A stretch of DNA of 64,000 bases. It comes from Prinia subflava. Lineage: Eukaryota; Chordata; Aves; Passeriformes; Cisticolidae. This document shows, piece by piece, positions 26,801 to 37,559 of the stretch (the first letter of the stretch is position 1; the number at the start of each line of letters is the position of its first letter). The stretch is taken from contig NC_086248.1 in the NCBI RefSeq assembly GCF_021018805.1, positions 98,913,239-98,977,238 of the forward strand, written 5' to 3'. The notes below the pieces were generated by a model. The model was given only the letters and a program-made list of their open reading frames with translations, searched no databases and was not told the DNA's origin. The position numbers were made by a program, and so were the translations under genes.

Positions 26801-29800
26801 AAGATAGTGCTACCCCATTCCACAGAGGCAAGTGACTGGGATTCAAAGGAAAGTGCTCTGCCCAAGTCCTGTTGTCTGCACAAGAGGTCCTCATGTGATC
26901 AGACAATTCATAAGTCTTCACTCTCTTGCTCTGCAAGAGCTATCAGCCACCTCAAGGAGGGATTCCACTTTGTCTCCCATAACCAAGAACTTGAGAATGC
27001 AGATCACTGGGAAGGGGAGAAGGAATAAAACTGGTTCTTAAACACGTGAAACTAAAATAAAGAGGGCAGAAGTAGTCATATTCACTCTCACTGGGTTAAT
27101 CACTAATTGCACATACACAAAAAAAAAGAAAAGAAAAAAAAACTGTTCAAGGACATGAAGAGAAAAAAATCACTAAGGCAATTGATTAGTTTTTAAATTA
27201 GACCTTGGTAAGTCTCCTTACATTTGTTACATCACAGCAAAGCATTCTCTCCAATTTAAAAAGTACACATGTGCTGATGTTTCCCCTACACAACACATCT
27301 ATGTGCACTGACAAGCAGCCTGAGGAGACCGATAAAATGTGAGCAACCAGCCCTGTTCCAGTTCCATGTGGTGCTGCTAATCTGTGTTACAACAGACATG
27401 ACACAGTGAGCACAAATAATTCCTACTCAGATCCAGAAATATGACAATCAGGATGGGGTAGTTTTCACCACAACTAAGATATGCAAGTTTGATAGTGAAG
27501 GCAGGATTTTCTACTCCTTTTGTATTTAACAAGCTAACACCTTCTGCAAAGAAAAGTGTTTTCGTTTAGGCCAAGAAATACAAAATTGCTGTAAGGATAA
27601 TTTCTACATCAATAGCAGACTCTTCAGAAAAGAGATTACAAATAGGTTTTTTTGCAAGTATTTGTTCAGGCTTTATCTTGCCTGGGAATGAAAATTATTC
27701 ACAAAATATTAAAAAACACAGATGCTGAGAAACTAATGGCAATTAATGGAAACTGCTGTCTGACACGCAAAGAGAAAGGCCAGAGTGGATGCAAGTACAA
27801 TTAATGTGTTTTCTGATACTTTTCAGTCTCTAAGCAGTTTTACCAATTATCCCACACACCCCCACTGCAAAGCAAACCCAAACTTAATAACAGACTTTAT
27901 TCTCTTCCCCTGAAAAAATCTTTCAACTAACATTTTTTCACCCTCCAGTTCAGTTTGCTATGGCAAATTTCCTTGGAACAACTCAAAGGCACAACAGAAT
28001 TCTCACAAGTACACAGTTATTTCCAGGGTCAAGAGAAAGAAACGGGCAGTGAAGGTTTCTCCAGGTTTTTTTCCACATGCCATTTACTGACCACCCCTTA
28101 TCAGCAATATGAGTGGAGCACTTTGTCAGAAAGTTCTCCATGAAGAAATGCCAGTGGAAAATTCAGACACCTATTAATGTTTGAGATTATTTGAAAAAAA
28201 CATTCTAAGAACTTAAAAGAAATATATCAAACTTCCCTACCCTACATTAGATTAGTACACAGAGAAAATGACAACTGCATTTAACATCCATGTGGGATTC
28301 ATTTGTAGATCAGGGTCTTAAATAGCAGGGCACCCTGTTGTCATGGAAAGGACAGGACAAGTATTAGTTTCCTTGTCATTTGATTTCTTTTTTTATTGAT
28401 TTTCTATTTAATTAATAGAAACTCAAGCTTATTTAGAAAACCTTCAACTTTGCCTAAAAAACCACGTTTTAATTAGTAGAGATGGTTAAAAGAAGTTATT
28501 TGAAAAAGAACTGTGCACACGTTTTTCCACAATGTTCTTCTTTGACTTGATAAGCCACTCAGACTTTCTAAACAGAAATCTGCTGCTCACATGTGAAATA
28601 AAGCACTTAGAACACTGAAAGGGGAGAAATTTAAAGGTCTTGACAGTGACAGAGCAATTGCAGCTGTTAGGAAGAGAGTGGAAGAAGGTGTTTTGAATGT
28701 TGGAGGTTCACTCCTGCACCAGACACCCCATGGAGCAGGAGGTGATGAACACTGCACAGGAAGCACGTGGGCAGGGAGCATCCCAGTAAAGCCACTCCTC
28801 CATCAGCAGTTCCAGAGGCTGCAGTTCAAAACGTGATTTCTAATATTCTCCCATAACACGTGGCCTCCCTTAACATGGCAGCAATCCAAAACATATGGAG
28901 TTTAAGTGTAATTTGGCCAAATACCATTTATAGCCACCGACTGGCAGACTTCTACCCCTGAACACTACAGACACTGGGACTGCCTAGACAGATGTCAACT
29001 CTCCAAGAACAAAAAGAGACTAAATAATGCCAGAAAAATCACATTTAATAAAACGTTTTTTTGGCATAGCTATCCCTGTTTCAGTTCTACAACTCAGTCT
29101 AAGAAAAAAGTCAATGACTTTTAAAGGTTTTATGGCACAATTATTGCAAAAAACAGTTTCTCAGCTCTGCTTTAAAACAGACTAACTTTCAAGCAGGAGA
29201 CACAACTCAAACTACTGAAATACTAGAAAGCACTGAGAGGTAGCTAAGGTGATTTTCATATAACCTTAAACCAAGTTAAATTCAAAGACCTGTGGGGCGC
29301 AGGAGTGTGCCTCTAGAAAAGATTATTTTAAAAAAAGTTCTAAAAGCCCCTCAGAAACTCCTGTGCTTGATTTATGGCCTCAGAGCAGCGCAGTGTGTCT
29401 AGTTTTATTTCACACAGGACAGATTAACTCCATTTTCACATGCCACTTTCAGCGAATTTAAGAGCAAAGAACCTATACAGCTTTGCAGCTCATGAACGGA
29501 TCCTTTTTACTTTAAAGTTACATGACAAAGGAACATGCTCAGGCCATCTAAAACTGACTCCTTCTACTTCATTCTTCACTATGTCTTGAGAGTTTTCAAA
29601 ACTCAGGGACTAAGCTGCTCAACTGAGCAATACTGCCTTCCTTTGGGTTGATAATCTGTGTTTTAAGCATTTTGAAGCAGCCTTAACAGCATGTCAAATA
29701 CACTGAATTGCTGATATACCAAAACACACTTTAAAAAGCACTCCCATCCTTCTCATGATAAAGGGAGCATATTTCACATACTTTATCCAGGTTTTGCATT

Positions 29801-30829
29801 CTTTTTTCCTCAGGAAATGTATGTTCCAGCTAAAGAATTACATAACGAGGGCAAAAAGGTAGCCCAGTATATATTCCAGGTATTTTCACGTTTGGTGTTC
29901 ACCTGAGGTGATGTTAACTAAAACTTGGTCAAGGTGGAGAACATCCCCACGCTCCTGATGCATGCTGTGAATAAAACTACTGAACACCTTCTTGCAGGAT
30001 TCCTGGACTCAGGAAGATGAATCACAGTGTACCAGCTTGCATGAGAGTACTTCCAAGGGCATGGAAGTGTGGAGAGATATTGCCTTTACAGGAAAGCGAA
30101 CTGAGTGCGCTCACAGCAGCCGACCTGCTCTGCAGCTTCGCCTTTTCTATTACGGCAAGACGTGCCACCAAGTAACATACCTCGCTCCTTCAGGGAAGGC
30201 TTCTTCCACGCAGATGATGTGAGAGACAAATGGTTTTCAACAGTCAGTGCTTCTGCCCAATTTTTATTTTAAAAAACCACAAAACTAAGCCTCCAGAGCC
30301 GCCTCCCCCACCGACACGTGAAATTTACCCTGAGCAGCGCAATCCTAGGAGGGGAGCGGCTCCCCCCGTGCCCCTCATGCCGGCGTGCGACACACGTGAA
30401 CATTCCCTAAACCTCGGGGCCACAGGGGGACAGGACGAGACGGTGCCCGAACCCCGCGGAGCCCACGGGACCCTCACCCCGCTCCCCGGCCCGGCCGGCC
30501 ACATGGCGCCGGGAGGGCGGGGTGAAGCCGTGCGGGCCGCGGCCACGCGTCAGGGCTGCTCGGTTCGCCGCCATCCCCATCCCGCCCCTCACGCGCGTCC
30601 CCCCCGCCTCTCCGCGCTCTCTGCCCTCACGCACCTTGCTGGGGGGCTGCCGCGGCCCCCCCGGGGCCCAGGCCAGGCATGTACAGGCAGCGCTGAGGTG
30701 GGCGGAGGGCACGTACTCGTGCTGCAGGCGGCTGCCGGCCGTGTCCCACACTCGCAGCCGCCCATCGGGCCCGGACGAGGCGAACAAGCGGCACCCGCGA
30801 GGGGAGAAGGCGCACGGAGGGGCCGCCAT
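8840..30829 (-). CDS. WDR43: WDR43 (UTP5 homologue), SSU processome WD-repeat protein, 18 coding exons, complete
   Basis: Nucleolar t-UTP/UTP-A protein needed for rRNA transcription and early 18S pre-rRNA processing. Coding exons in transcript order: 30635-30829, 26234-26368, 23705-23826, 20718-20838, 19420-19559, 18830-18932, 17725-17789, 17197-17368, 16607-16693, 14726-14857, 14146-14283, 13237-13323, 12093-12124, 11229-11292, 10218-10331, 9704-9773, 9060-9115, 8840-8965. All junctions are GT-AG, phases close, and the sum is 1959 nt (652 residues; human about 677). The start [10 protein letters not shown] leads into [10 protein letters not shown] and [11 protein letters not shown]-type segments ([30 protein letters not shown]) occupy roughly residues 1-420. 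A Utp12-like helical domain ([12 protein letters not shown] through [17 protein letters not shown]) covers about 425-569. An acidic Ser/Glu tail ends ENESEEE. At the exon 2-3 junction the protein reads SKLDGGHDS, one residue shorter than the human SKLISGGHDN. Family identity is very sure; isoforms are not tested. Confidence 0.97.
15747..15831 (-). ncRNA. C/D-box snoRNA, SNORD53/92-like copy 1, in WDR43 intron 9
   Basis: On the minus strand a terminal stem GGCATGC (15831-15825) pairs with GCATGCC (15753-15747). The C box GTGATGA is at 15823-15817 and the D box CTGA at 15757-15754. Internal D' (CTGA) and C' (AGTGAAGA) boxes are present. The guide next to D ends CTTGGCTGT and pairs with the conserved 28S rRNA ACAGCCAAG; by the D+5 rule the target is the C in ACAGC. 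The sequence before D' contains TGGTTTCGCT, complementary to the adjacent 28S AGCGAAACCA. Human WDR43 hosts SNORD53, SNORD53B and SNORD92, which supports the call. Which human family member this equals is not settled. Confidence 0.88.
19229..19318 (-). ncRNA. C/D-box snoRNA, SNORD53/92-like copy 2, in WDR43 intron 5
   Basis: On the minus strand the C box GTGATGA is at 19311-19305 and the D box CTGA at 19240-19237. A short terminal stem is ATGC (19316-19313) with GCAT (19236-19233). D' (CTGA) is followed by C' (AGTGAAGA). The D guide reads CCTTGGCTGTGT before the D box, so pairing with 28S CACAGCCAAGG is shifted by two bases relative to copies 1 and 4. The D+5 nucleotide becomes the A in CACAG. 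The D' side again carries GTGGTTTCG, complementary to the neighbouring 28S bases. The ends are approximate. Confidence 0.85.
20478..20563 (-). ncRNA. Diverged C/D-box snoRNA-like copy 3 in WDR43 intron 4
   Basis: Minus strand: an imperfect C box GTGATGG (20555-20549), D' CTGA preceded by TTGGTTTCCACTTG, a C'-like ATGAGGA, and D box CTGA (20491-20488) followed by GCATGC as in copies 1 and 2. Only a 3-bp terminal stem (TGC/GCA) forms. The guide before D (AATTTTTGTTT) has lost the 28S complementarity. It is either a decayed paralogue or an orphan snoRNA with another target. Similarity to the other copies is clear; function is uncertain. Confidence 0.55.
21950..22790 (+). mobile_element. Decayed CR1 LINE ORF2 fragment in WDR43 intron 3, antisense to the gene
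   Basis: The plus strand around 22056-22110 encodes an [17 protein letters not shown] string, which is the non-LTR reverse transcriptase palm motif typical of CR1. Downstream text is also like the CR1 3' coding region (AGCAAGCAGGGAGTCCTTGTGG, a decayed CTGGAGCACTG-type segment, AATCCAGCAGAGGG). Stops and indels break the frame. Limits are approximate. Confidence 0.7.
23231..23313 (-). ncRNA. C/D-box snoRNA, SNORD53/92-like copy 4, in WDR43 intron 3
   Basis: Minus strand: terminal stem GCCTTGC (23313-23307) with GCAGGC (23236-23231), allowing one bulged T. The C box GTGATGA is at 23305-23299 and the D box CTGA at 23240-23237. The D guide CTTGGCTGT targets the same 28S C as copy 1. The D' side has TGGTTTCGCT, identical to copy 1, followed by GCTGCTGA. 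It lies about 390 nt after exon 3 in the transcript. The stem and both boxes are intact, so it is probably expressed. Confidence 0.87.
24036..24345 (+). mobile_element. CR1 LINE 3' fragment in WDR43 intron 2, antisense to the gene
   Basis: GCCCAGAGAAGAGGAGACGT, then GGAAGCAGAGGGGCAGGCAC, CAGTGACAGAACCAAAGG and CTTCACCCACAGGGCAC parallel the 2681-3051 fragment in the same order. The terminal octamer tail is lost. Confidence 0.75.
26369..30634 (-). other. WDR43 intron 1, no further feature recognised
   Basis: The largest WDR43 intron (4.3 kb) is AT-rich with short A and T runs. I saw no C/D-box pair, repeat tail or exon-like frame in it. Confidence 0.6.
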
Positions 30830-31009
30830 GGCGCGCGCTCCCCTCGGCTCTGCCCGGCCCGCCCCGCGCAGCGCATGCACCGCCCGCGTGCTCGCCCCGC
30901 GCGCCTGCGCCGCCCGCCCCGATGACGCCGAATGGCGTCATCGGGGCGGGCGGCGCAGGCGCGCGGGGCGAGAGTTGGGATCGCGAGAGCGCCGCCTCTT
31001 CCCGCCTCC
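30830..31009. promoter_or_regulatory. Bidirectional CpG promoter of WDR43 and TRMT61B
   Basis: Only 180 bp separate the two divergent start codons (WDR43 ATG at 30829, TRMT61B ATG at 31010). The stretch is extremely CpG-rich, contains GC-box motifs (GGGGCGGG in both orientations) and TGACGCC half-sites resembling CRE/ATF elements, and shows no TATA box. Nearly half of it is a perfect inverted repeat, listed separately. The promoter role is inferred from position and composition. Confidence 0.85.
30891..30972. repeat. Perfect 39-bp inverted repeat with 4-bp spacer in the shared promoter
   Basis: The left arm 30891-30929 and right arm 30934-30972 are exact reverse complements; the spacer is GAAT (30930-30933). 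The arms begin CTCGCCCCGCG and end GATGACGCC. Each arm carries a GC box and a TGACGCC half-site. The arms end 61 bp from the WDR43 ATG and 37 bp from the TRMT61B ATG, so the arrangement is nearly symmetrical. The plus-strand ATG at 30932 is in frame with TRMT61B and would add 26 residues, but the downstream ATG at 31010 opens a better mitochondrial presequence. Confidence 0.95.
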
Positions 31010-34000
31010 ATGCGGGCTTGGCGCGGGCTGCGGCGGGCGGCCGCCTCCTCTTCCTCCTCTTCCTCCTCTTCCTCCTCTTCCTCCTCGTCCTCCTCGTCCT
31101 CCTCGTCCTCCTCGTCCTCCTCGTCCTCCTCGTCCTCCTCGTCCTCTTCCTCGTCGTCCTCGTCCTCTTCTTTCCCTGCCGACGGGAAGCCTCGGAGGCG
31201 GGCATGGGAGACTTCGCTGTCGCCGCTGGAGCGGGTGAGGCGGCTGCTACCGCCCGAGGAAGCGGCGGCGGTGGCGCGGTGCGCGGCGGTGGTGGCTCCC
31301 CCTGAGGAGAAGGACGAGGAGGAGGCGGCGGTGGCCGCCCCCTGTCAAGCTCTGGTTGAGGCGGCGGGTCCGCGCTCCGGCCCTTTCCGCGCCGGGGAAC
31401 TGGCGCTGGCGGAGGTGCGGAGGAAGCACAACACTCCGCTGAAGCTGCTGTGCCGGCTGGCGGCGGAGGCGGTGCTGAGCAGCCCCGGCGGCGTCCTGCC
31501 CCACCGCGACATCATCGGACAGCTGCCCGGGCAGGTGCTGCGCACGTCGGGCGGGACGCGCCTGCTGCTGAGGCGGCCCTCGCTGGACGAGTACGTGCTG
31601 CTCATGCCGCGAGGACCCACCATCGCCTACCCCAAGGTACCGGCTGGGGGCTGGGAGGTCGCTGGCCGAATCTCACCTTCAATTTTTCACGAATAGTAAT
31701 GTGCCTTGTTTTTCTGGCTCGCAGGATATAAGTGCTCTTTTAATGATGATGGATATCCACCCAGGAGACACCGTGTTGGAAACTGGCAGCGGGTCTGGTG
31801 CTATGAGCTTGTTTCTGTCAAGAGCAGGTGAGAACCTGGCTTTAGACAATCAGAGAATTTATTTATTTCCTTATCACAACTTGGGTTTTTTTTTCCCAGA
31901 TGCTTATGGTTCTTGTGGTTCTTACTACTTCAGCTCATAAAAGGTTTGCTGCAGTTCACGTATAGTTTGTTGACTTGAAGGAGTTACATCAGCACAGGGA
32001 CTGTGAAGCATTCTGACTGCTTAGAGGGCCGTAGTGTAAATGGTTACCGAAGGCCTCAAGATCACTCAACTGCAGCTGGTCTTGAGATGTTAGGCCCGAG
32101 TTTTAAGGTCAGCAGGTGCACCTCTGCTCCTTCTGCCTCCTAATGCTATTGCTTGGTTTCTTCTGATCATCTTTCTGGAACAAAATGGTGTTTGGGGTTT
32201 TTTAGTTCCATTGGGATTTTGAAGCTAGCATGGGCTTATCCTCAAAGCAACCACTGCTGCTGTAGGAGCTGGAAGCTGATGAAACAGAAGATAAACATCA
32301 GTGCTTTTCTTTCCGTTTAGAGAGAGGGAAAGTAGGAATCGTTAGCATTCCCCATCTTGCCCTGCAGGCAGACCCAAAAACCAAGGAGATGGAATACTTG
32401 CTACTGGCTGAGGCAAAAGCTAGCTCTTGCTAAATACAGCAACTGATTTTTCTGCCTTGGGAATTCAGCCATTTCATACGAGCACATCTGAAGTTGCCAG
32501 TTATTCCTCTCATTTTTCAGTCTTGTCCAACAGTTTTTTTCCTAATCACTTTAATTTAGCTGTAAATGGGCCAAATTAGCAAAATCATTTGCATTACCAG
32601 GCTGTCAGCCCTATCTAGGGGAGGAGTGCAGTTGTTGTGTTCCAGATCAGCTCTCTTTTTTCTCTTTTAAGGGAATAAGGTATGAAATTGCATTGCTATT
32701 TTCAAATTTATTGGATTTACCAAATACCTCCAGTTCTAGTCATAGCTGAACATACTTTGGTGCTGACACAGAAATAAATAAATTTGGTTTGCTGTTTCCT
32801 AATGGTGGCTGCTTTTGTCACCATTAAATACCAGTGATACCCAGTAAGGAAAACAGCTGCTACACGGGTAAATGCTGGAATTCAAATCTAGTGGACACGT
32901 CACCAATGTCCATGGAATTATTTATTTTCCAAATTTCCTGTTGATTTAACAGGTTTCATTCATATCTTGTTATTCATTTTATATTTTCCATTCTTTCTTT
33001 AATCATTCCCAGAAACTACTAACATGAAACAGGATAAAGTTGAGAGAGTGGTGTTTGCCATGGCTTTAAGATCTTTGAGAACTGGAAAATATATGTATGC
33101 AAACTTGACATACTGTAACTTCACAGTAATGAAGTTCTACCTAGCTATTTCACCTTGTTGTTCTTATTTTTAAAAAAGCAGTTTCAAAAAGTAGGAATTA
33201 CTTTGAATGAGTGGGGGTAAGACTGACCTCCCTCAGTGTGAAGAATTTTATTTTTCTGATGTTTCTAAACTGATGATCTGAAGTAACAAGGAGTTGGCAC
33301 TGTGACTCTACAACTGCTTCCAGTGATCAAAGGCAATGTGTTGAAACCTTCCCTTTCTTACAAGCTGGTTCTGGCCTTTGTCTGATGCAGGGTGAACTGG
33401 ATCAAGGAGCAGCTGTCGGGAAATCCATCCCTTCTTTTTATCAGTTATCTGAATGGATTCGCAATAGGATCTCATAGGTGAGGGAAGGAGTCTGGTGACT
33501 CCAGCTGCAGAGCTCAGAAGGGCACAGAACTGACGCGGGGGCTGCTGCTCCCTGAAAGCTGCCTGCACCCACTCCAAAGTAGCAAGGAGAGAGAAGTGAG
33601 CGGGGGGTAGGCTTGAGGAATGGGAGTAACACAAATATGGAATAACACAGCAGTGCTCTGCTCTCCGCCTGCACAGCCTTGCAAATGCTTCCTTTATGAG
33701 AAAGAGTGTACATTAGACTCATGGTATACTTCAGAATAGTAAATTTAGACTTAATTATTTATTGCTGTTGCAGGCAGTAGCAGGAAAATTACACAAATGT
33801 AGGTAAACCAAAGAGTGCACTGGAAAACTTGTCTGTGGGCTGAGATCAGTGAGCAGGTTTCCTCAGCCCGTGAGCACTGGTGCAGCATTCTCAGCTGGTA
33901 CCTCTGGTTGCTCTAGCAGAAGGATCTAGCAGGGGCCACAGATGCTCAACTTGTCTTTTGCTGCTGGAGGGACTTCAGGAGAACATTTCAGGAACGGTCT

Positions 34001-37000
34001 GTGCTACTATAATTACACTTTATTTCATCTGTGCATTGATGATTTCTGTCTGTGAAAGAACTAACACAGCACTTTTTCTGCATATGTTTGTTTTAAATGT
34101 AAAGAAAACATAGATTGTTTCATATGTGATAATTTCCTGAAGTGGAGATGTAAAGGTGTGCTTATGTGCAGCCTGACTATGGTTTTTGCTTTTGATTGTT
34201 AGGTTTTTTCCTCAAGTCTTGATAACAGGCGTGTAAAGTGGTGAGTGGAGTGTCTTCTGTTTGTTTGCAGTTGGGCCCCAAGGACGTGTTCTAAGTTATG
34301 AAATCAGAGATGATCATCACAGTTTAGCTAAGAAGAATTACAGGCACTGGCGTTCTGCATGGGAAATAGGACACACGGACGAGTGGCCAGATAATGTGGA
34401 GTTCATTCTTAAAGACATTTCAACAGCTGCTGCAGATATGAAATCTGTAACACTTGATGCAGTGAGTGAATCCAAACAACTCCCCCATTTGACATTCGCA
34501 TCTCTCTCCATAAATTAAAACCTCTAGTGCTCACTCTCACAGTAGGATTCCCATATCTAGTGTAACATGAGAAATAACAATCCAGGTCTTCATCAGTGAA
34601 AGAAACATTGTAATTTTTTTGCCAGATACAAATGTTTTCAAGGCTTCAGTTAGAGATTGTCAAATGAAAGAGTGATAAAGCTGTACTATAGAAATAATAC
34701 AATTAATTACTGCCATCTTGTAAGCAAACTCACTTTCATGTATTTTTGAGAAATGGATAATTTTATGAGATACATATTTCAAGCATTAAATTTCAGAAGA
34801 ATACATAACCTTATTAAATATGTAACTGCGTGACCACTTGGCTATCAGCTATATAGAATGCACAATGGAACTAAACCATAATTTAGAGACTGCTAGGGCT
34901 TGCTCTCCTGTCCTGCTTCTTTGTATTCGGATGTCCTAAAAGAACATGCTTTCCCCATGCTGGGGAAAATAGCTTGATGTTAACCACTCTTGCCTGTAAA
35001 GTGGACAAACTATTTATAACTACTGACTTACTAAATGCTTTAAACAAATAGCATTTTTTCAAATGGTGTGAGCAAATATAATACATTGCATAAAAATACT
35101 ATTTCAACAAATGTTTTAAGTTACAGTCCTGCAGCAAGGATCAGATATTGCATATCCCATTGTTCTACAATCTGAATAGCTTCCTAGCAGAAGATGGATA
35201 AATTGCCAAAGACAAGCTTTTTAATTTCTTGAAAGTGACAGCAAGTTAGATACTGTGCCCACAATGTGCTCTTTTTATGCATTTAAACAATCTCTTTTTT
35301 TCACATTTGAGAAATAGGTATTCTAATATGTTAGTAAATGTAGGCTTCTAAAAGTTTTTATTACTGTCAGGATTATGGGATTTAATTACTTGGAGGCTTA
35401 ACTTCTCCAGATCTGCATAGTTGGTCAAAAGCTACTTGCTGTTTTAATAGAAACTCATTTGGAAGTACAGAGGACTTCATTTTGTGTAAGTGTGCACCTC
35501 AGGTTTTGAGAGGTGGTGTTAAAACTGGTAGATGATTACGTACTGCTCTTGTATGTATCTCTTTTCCGTAACCCTTTTTCCCCCCAGCATTGTTGAATGT
35601 TACATTGATAGATGTACATGTATTTTCCCAGTAAACATTAATATGTCTTGCTCTTGCAGGTAGTTCTGGATATGCTGAACCCTCAGTGTGCTCTGCCTGT
35701 TGTACACTCAAGCCTGAAACAAGGTGGGGTGTGTGCTGTGTACTTAGCAAAGTAAGTATTTACTTCTGGCACCTTTATTTGGGCATTACCTGGCATCGGT
35801 CCAAAACCAAGCATCTTCTGAAATGCACATCCAGCATTAATGAATTGGTTAACAAAGTGGCATTTTTTCCCCATGTAACTTTCTGTGGGATTTGTGCTCA
35901 GTATAAATTACACTTGGCCACGTCCTTTGGCATCTACCTGGGGAACGTTCTCATTCTGGTCAGTGAAGTTTGGGCTTTGTGGCACCCTCAAAGTAACTGC
36001 ACTGTTCTCCAATGCAATAGTCAGGTTGCTCCTTTACCCTAAAACTGAAGGACTCCTGTAACCCCAAAGGTAAAGAATGCGCCAAAGTCAGTAGAACTGA
36101 GATTTTGTGATGTGAGTTTTCAAAATACTACTATGTGCTTTGCATTTCTTCAAAAGCATCACACAGGTTATTGACCTTTTAGACACAATACGGAGCTGCA
36201 AGCTTCCTTTTTTGTGCGAAAGGATAATTGAGGTAACTCACAGAAGCTGGTCAGTACTCCCTGCTAAACTCAAGCACTGCAAATCAAGCCAAATGGTGGA
36301 AACTCAAGAGAATATTGAAGAACCACCTCAAAATGAATACCAAGAAATCCATATTCAGGATCAAGCGGTTCTTAAAGAAGGCAAATACAATGGTAAGAAC
36401 TTTGCTGCTGATGAGATACCCTATTACTGCACTTTGATAATCCAGTGTAGGAAGAGACAGTGTTTCTTCTTAGGTCAGCTGAGAATAGGCAAGGTTTTGG
36501 ACAGCCTAGACCTTGTCAGATTTTAAAAAGACTATTAATTGTTATTTAAGTTTTAATATCCTATTAAAAATCTGGGCTAAATAGAAAATAAATTCCAATC
36601 TGCGATAAAGAATGGCTGCCCTTCTACTACTGTTTTCAAGTTTTTGGTTTTTAAGAAAATTCAGTTCTTTATACTCATCCCTTAGCGGCTTTAGAGGAGG
36701 ACCCTGAAGGCCTTAAGGATTCCTTAGGAGAAATGGTGCCCAGTGTGCTCTATTTTAAAATTATGCTGTTCTGGCAAATCCAAAAATGCTGCCATATATA
36801 TATATTTATATGACAGATGTAAATAAACATACAATATAGATCTGCAAAAATCAAAGAGTTCTGAATGTACTGATAGGCAACAACAAAAAAAGAAAACATG
36901 TCAGGGAAAAATATTACATGCACATTATCTACCCTAGTCTGCATATAGGTCTTAAACTTGTGGGAAGGAAGTGAAATATAAATGTCCTTCTCACAGAATC

Positions 37001-37295
37001 ACTCAGTGACGCCGCTGAAACGAACAGCTCTGTGCCTTACATCGCCCGACCATCCCACTGGCAGGAAGCTCATTCAGGTGAGACACTTGGAAAAAGTTTA
37101 TCTTAAACATTTAGTGGTATTTTTATTTCAAATAAACTTTTTTTTAACTAGTATTTGTTATGTTCTTATATCATGAAATCATAAAACTTAATAAAATAAT
37201 CACTGTATATTGAAACAAATACTAAAGTAGTAACTTTCATTTTTTAATTAGCATTCCTTACCAAGCTGAGAAAGTTTCGACCACAGCTTTCTTGA
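31010..37295 (+). CDS. TRMT61B: TRMT61B, mitochondrial tRNA (adenine-58-N1)-methyltransferase, 7 exons, complete
   Basis: SAM-dependent enzyme making m1A58 in mitochondrial tRNAs and m1A in mitochondrial 16S rRNA. Exons: 31010-31636, 31725-31827, 34271-34461, 35660-35751, 36157-36392, 36997-37077, 37252-37295; total 1374 nt, 457 residues (human 477), all GT-AG and in phase. The start [12 protein letters not shown] looks like an Arg-rich mitochondrial presequence. It is followed by 42 serines (residues 13-54). The poorly conserved N-terminal part leads to [19 protein letters not shown]. Motif I is [18 protein letters not shown] (residues about 226-243; human has EAGSGSGGMSLFLSKA). The catalytic-region motif VLDMLNP is at 309-315 and the C-terminus is [11 protein letters not shown]. 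Long intron 2 (31828-34270) shows no recognised gene. Divergent from WDR43 and convergent with SPDYA. Confidence 0.96.
31046..31171 (+). repeat. Serine-codon microsatellite (TCC/TCT/TCG), 42 codons, in TRMT61B exon 1
   Basis: An uninterrupted run of 42 serine codons built from (TCCTCT TCC) and then (TCG TCC) units encodes TRMT61B residues 13-54. The register is fixed by the flanking GCC GCC and TTC CCT codons. It is absent from the human protein as I know it. Length polymorphism or assembly collapse is possible in such a tract. Confidence 0.95.
31828..34270 (+). other. TRMT61B intron 2, no gene recognised
   Basis: A 2.4-kb intron. A GC-richer patch at 33300-33640 has a 108-codon minus-strand frame with no recognisable motif, possibly an old repeat. 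Nothing else is supported. Confidence 0.5.
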
Positions 37296-37338
37296 TGCTG
37301 CTGCCTCCTTAGCTGCTAAAATTTGAATATTGTGTCAG

Positions 37339-37359
37339 AATAAAATCAAAACTAATAAA
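37339..37359 (+). promoter_or_regulatory. Tandem polyadenylation signals for TRMT61B
   Basis: Two AATAAA hexamers, at 37339-37344 and 37354-37359, lie 44 and 59 nt after the TRMT61B stop (37293-37295). This gives a very short 3' UTR ending near 37370-37380. Confidence 0.75.
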
Positions 37360-37559
37360 GTATATGCTTCATTTTGCAAGTTGTGTAGCTTTTAAGTAAT
37401 GACTGCTCTGATTTCTACCTCACATCAAGTTTGAAACACCAACTGTTATCCCACTATGTAAATGGAAAAATTTGAAGTGAATTGTCATGTCTGGTGTTGT
37501 GATGCAGCCCAGATTGTTCTGCAAATCACAGTATCTGTTTCTGCCTTATCAGGTGCATT

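Noticed and set aside
30230..31305. Many long overlapping frames (up to 238 codons) in the shared-promoter region
   Set aside because: They are GC-rich shadows of WDR43 exon 1, TRMT61B exon 1 and the palindrome; poly-Leu and Arg-Thr strings are other frames of the serine repeat.
36796..36812. AT dinucleotide run in TRMT61B intron 5, and a similar one near 40262
   Set aside because: Very short simple repeats, common in AT-rich introns and without further structure.
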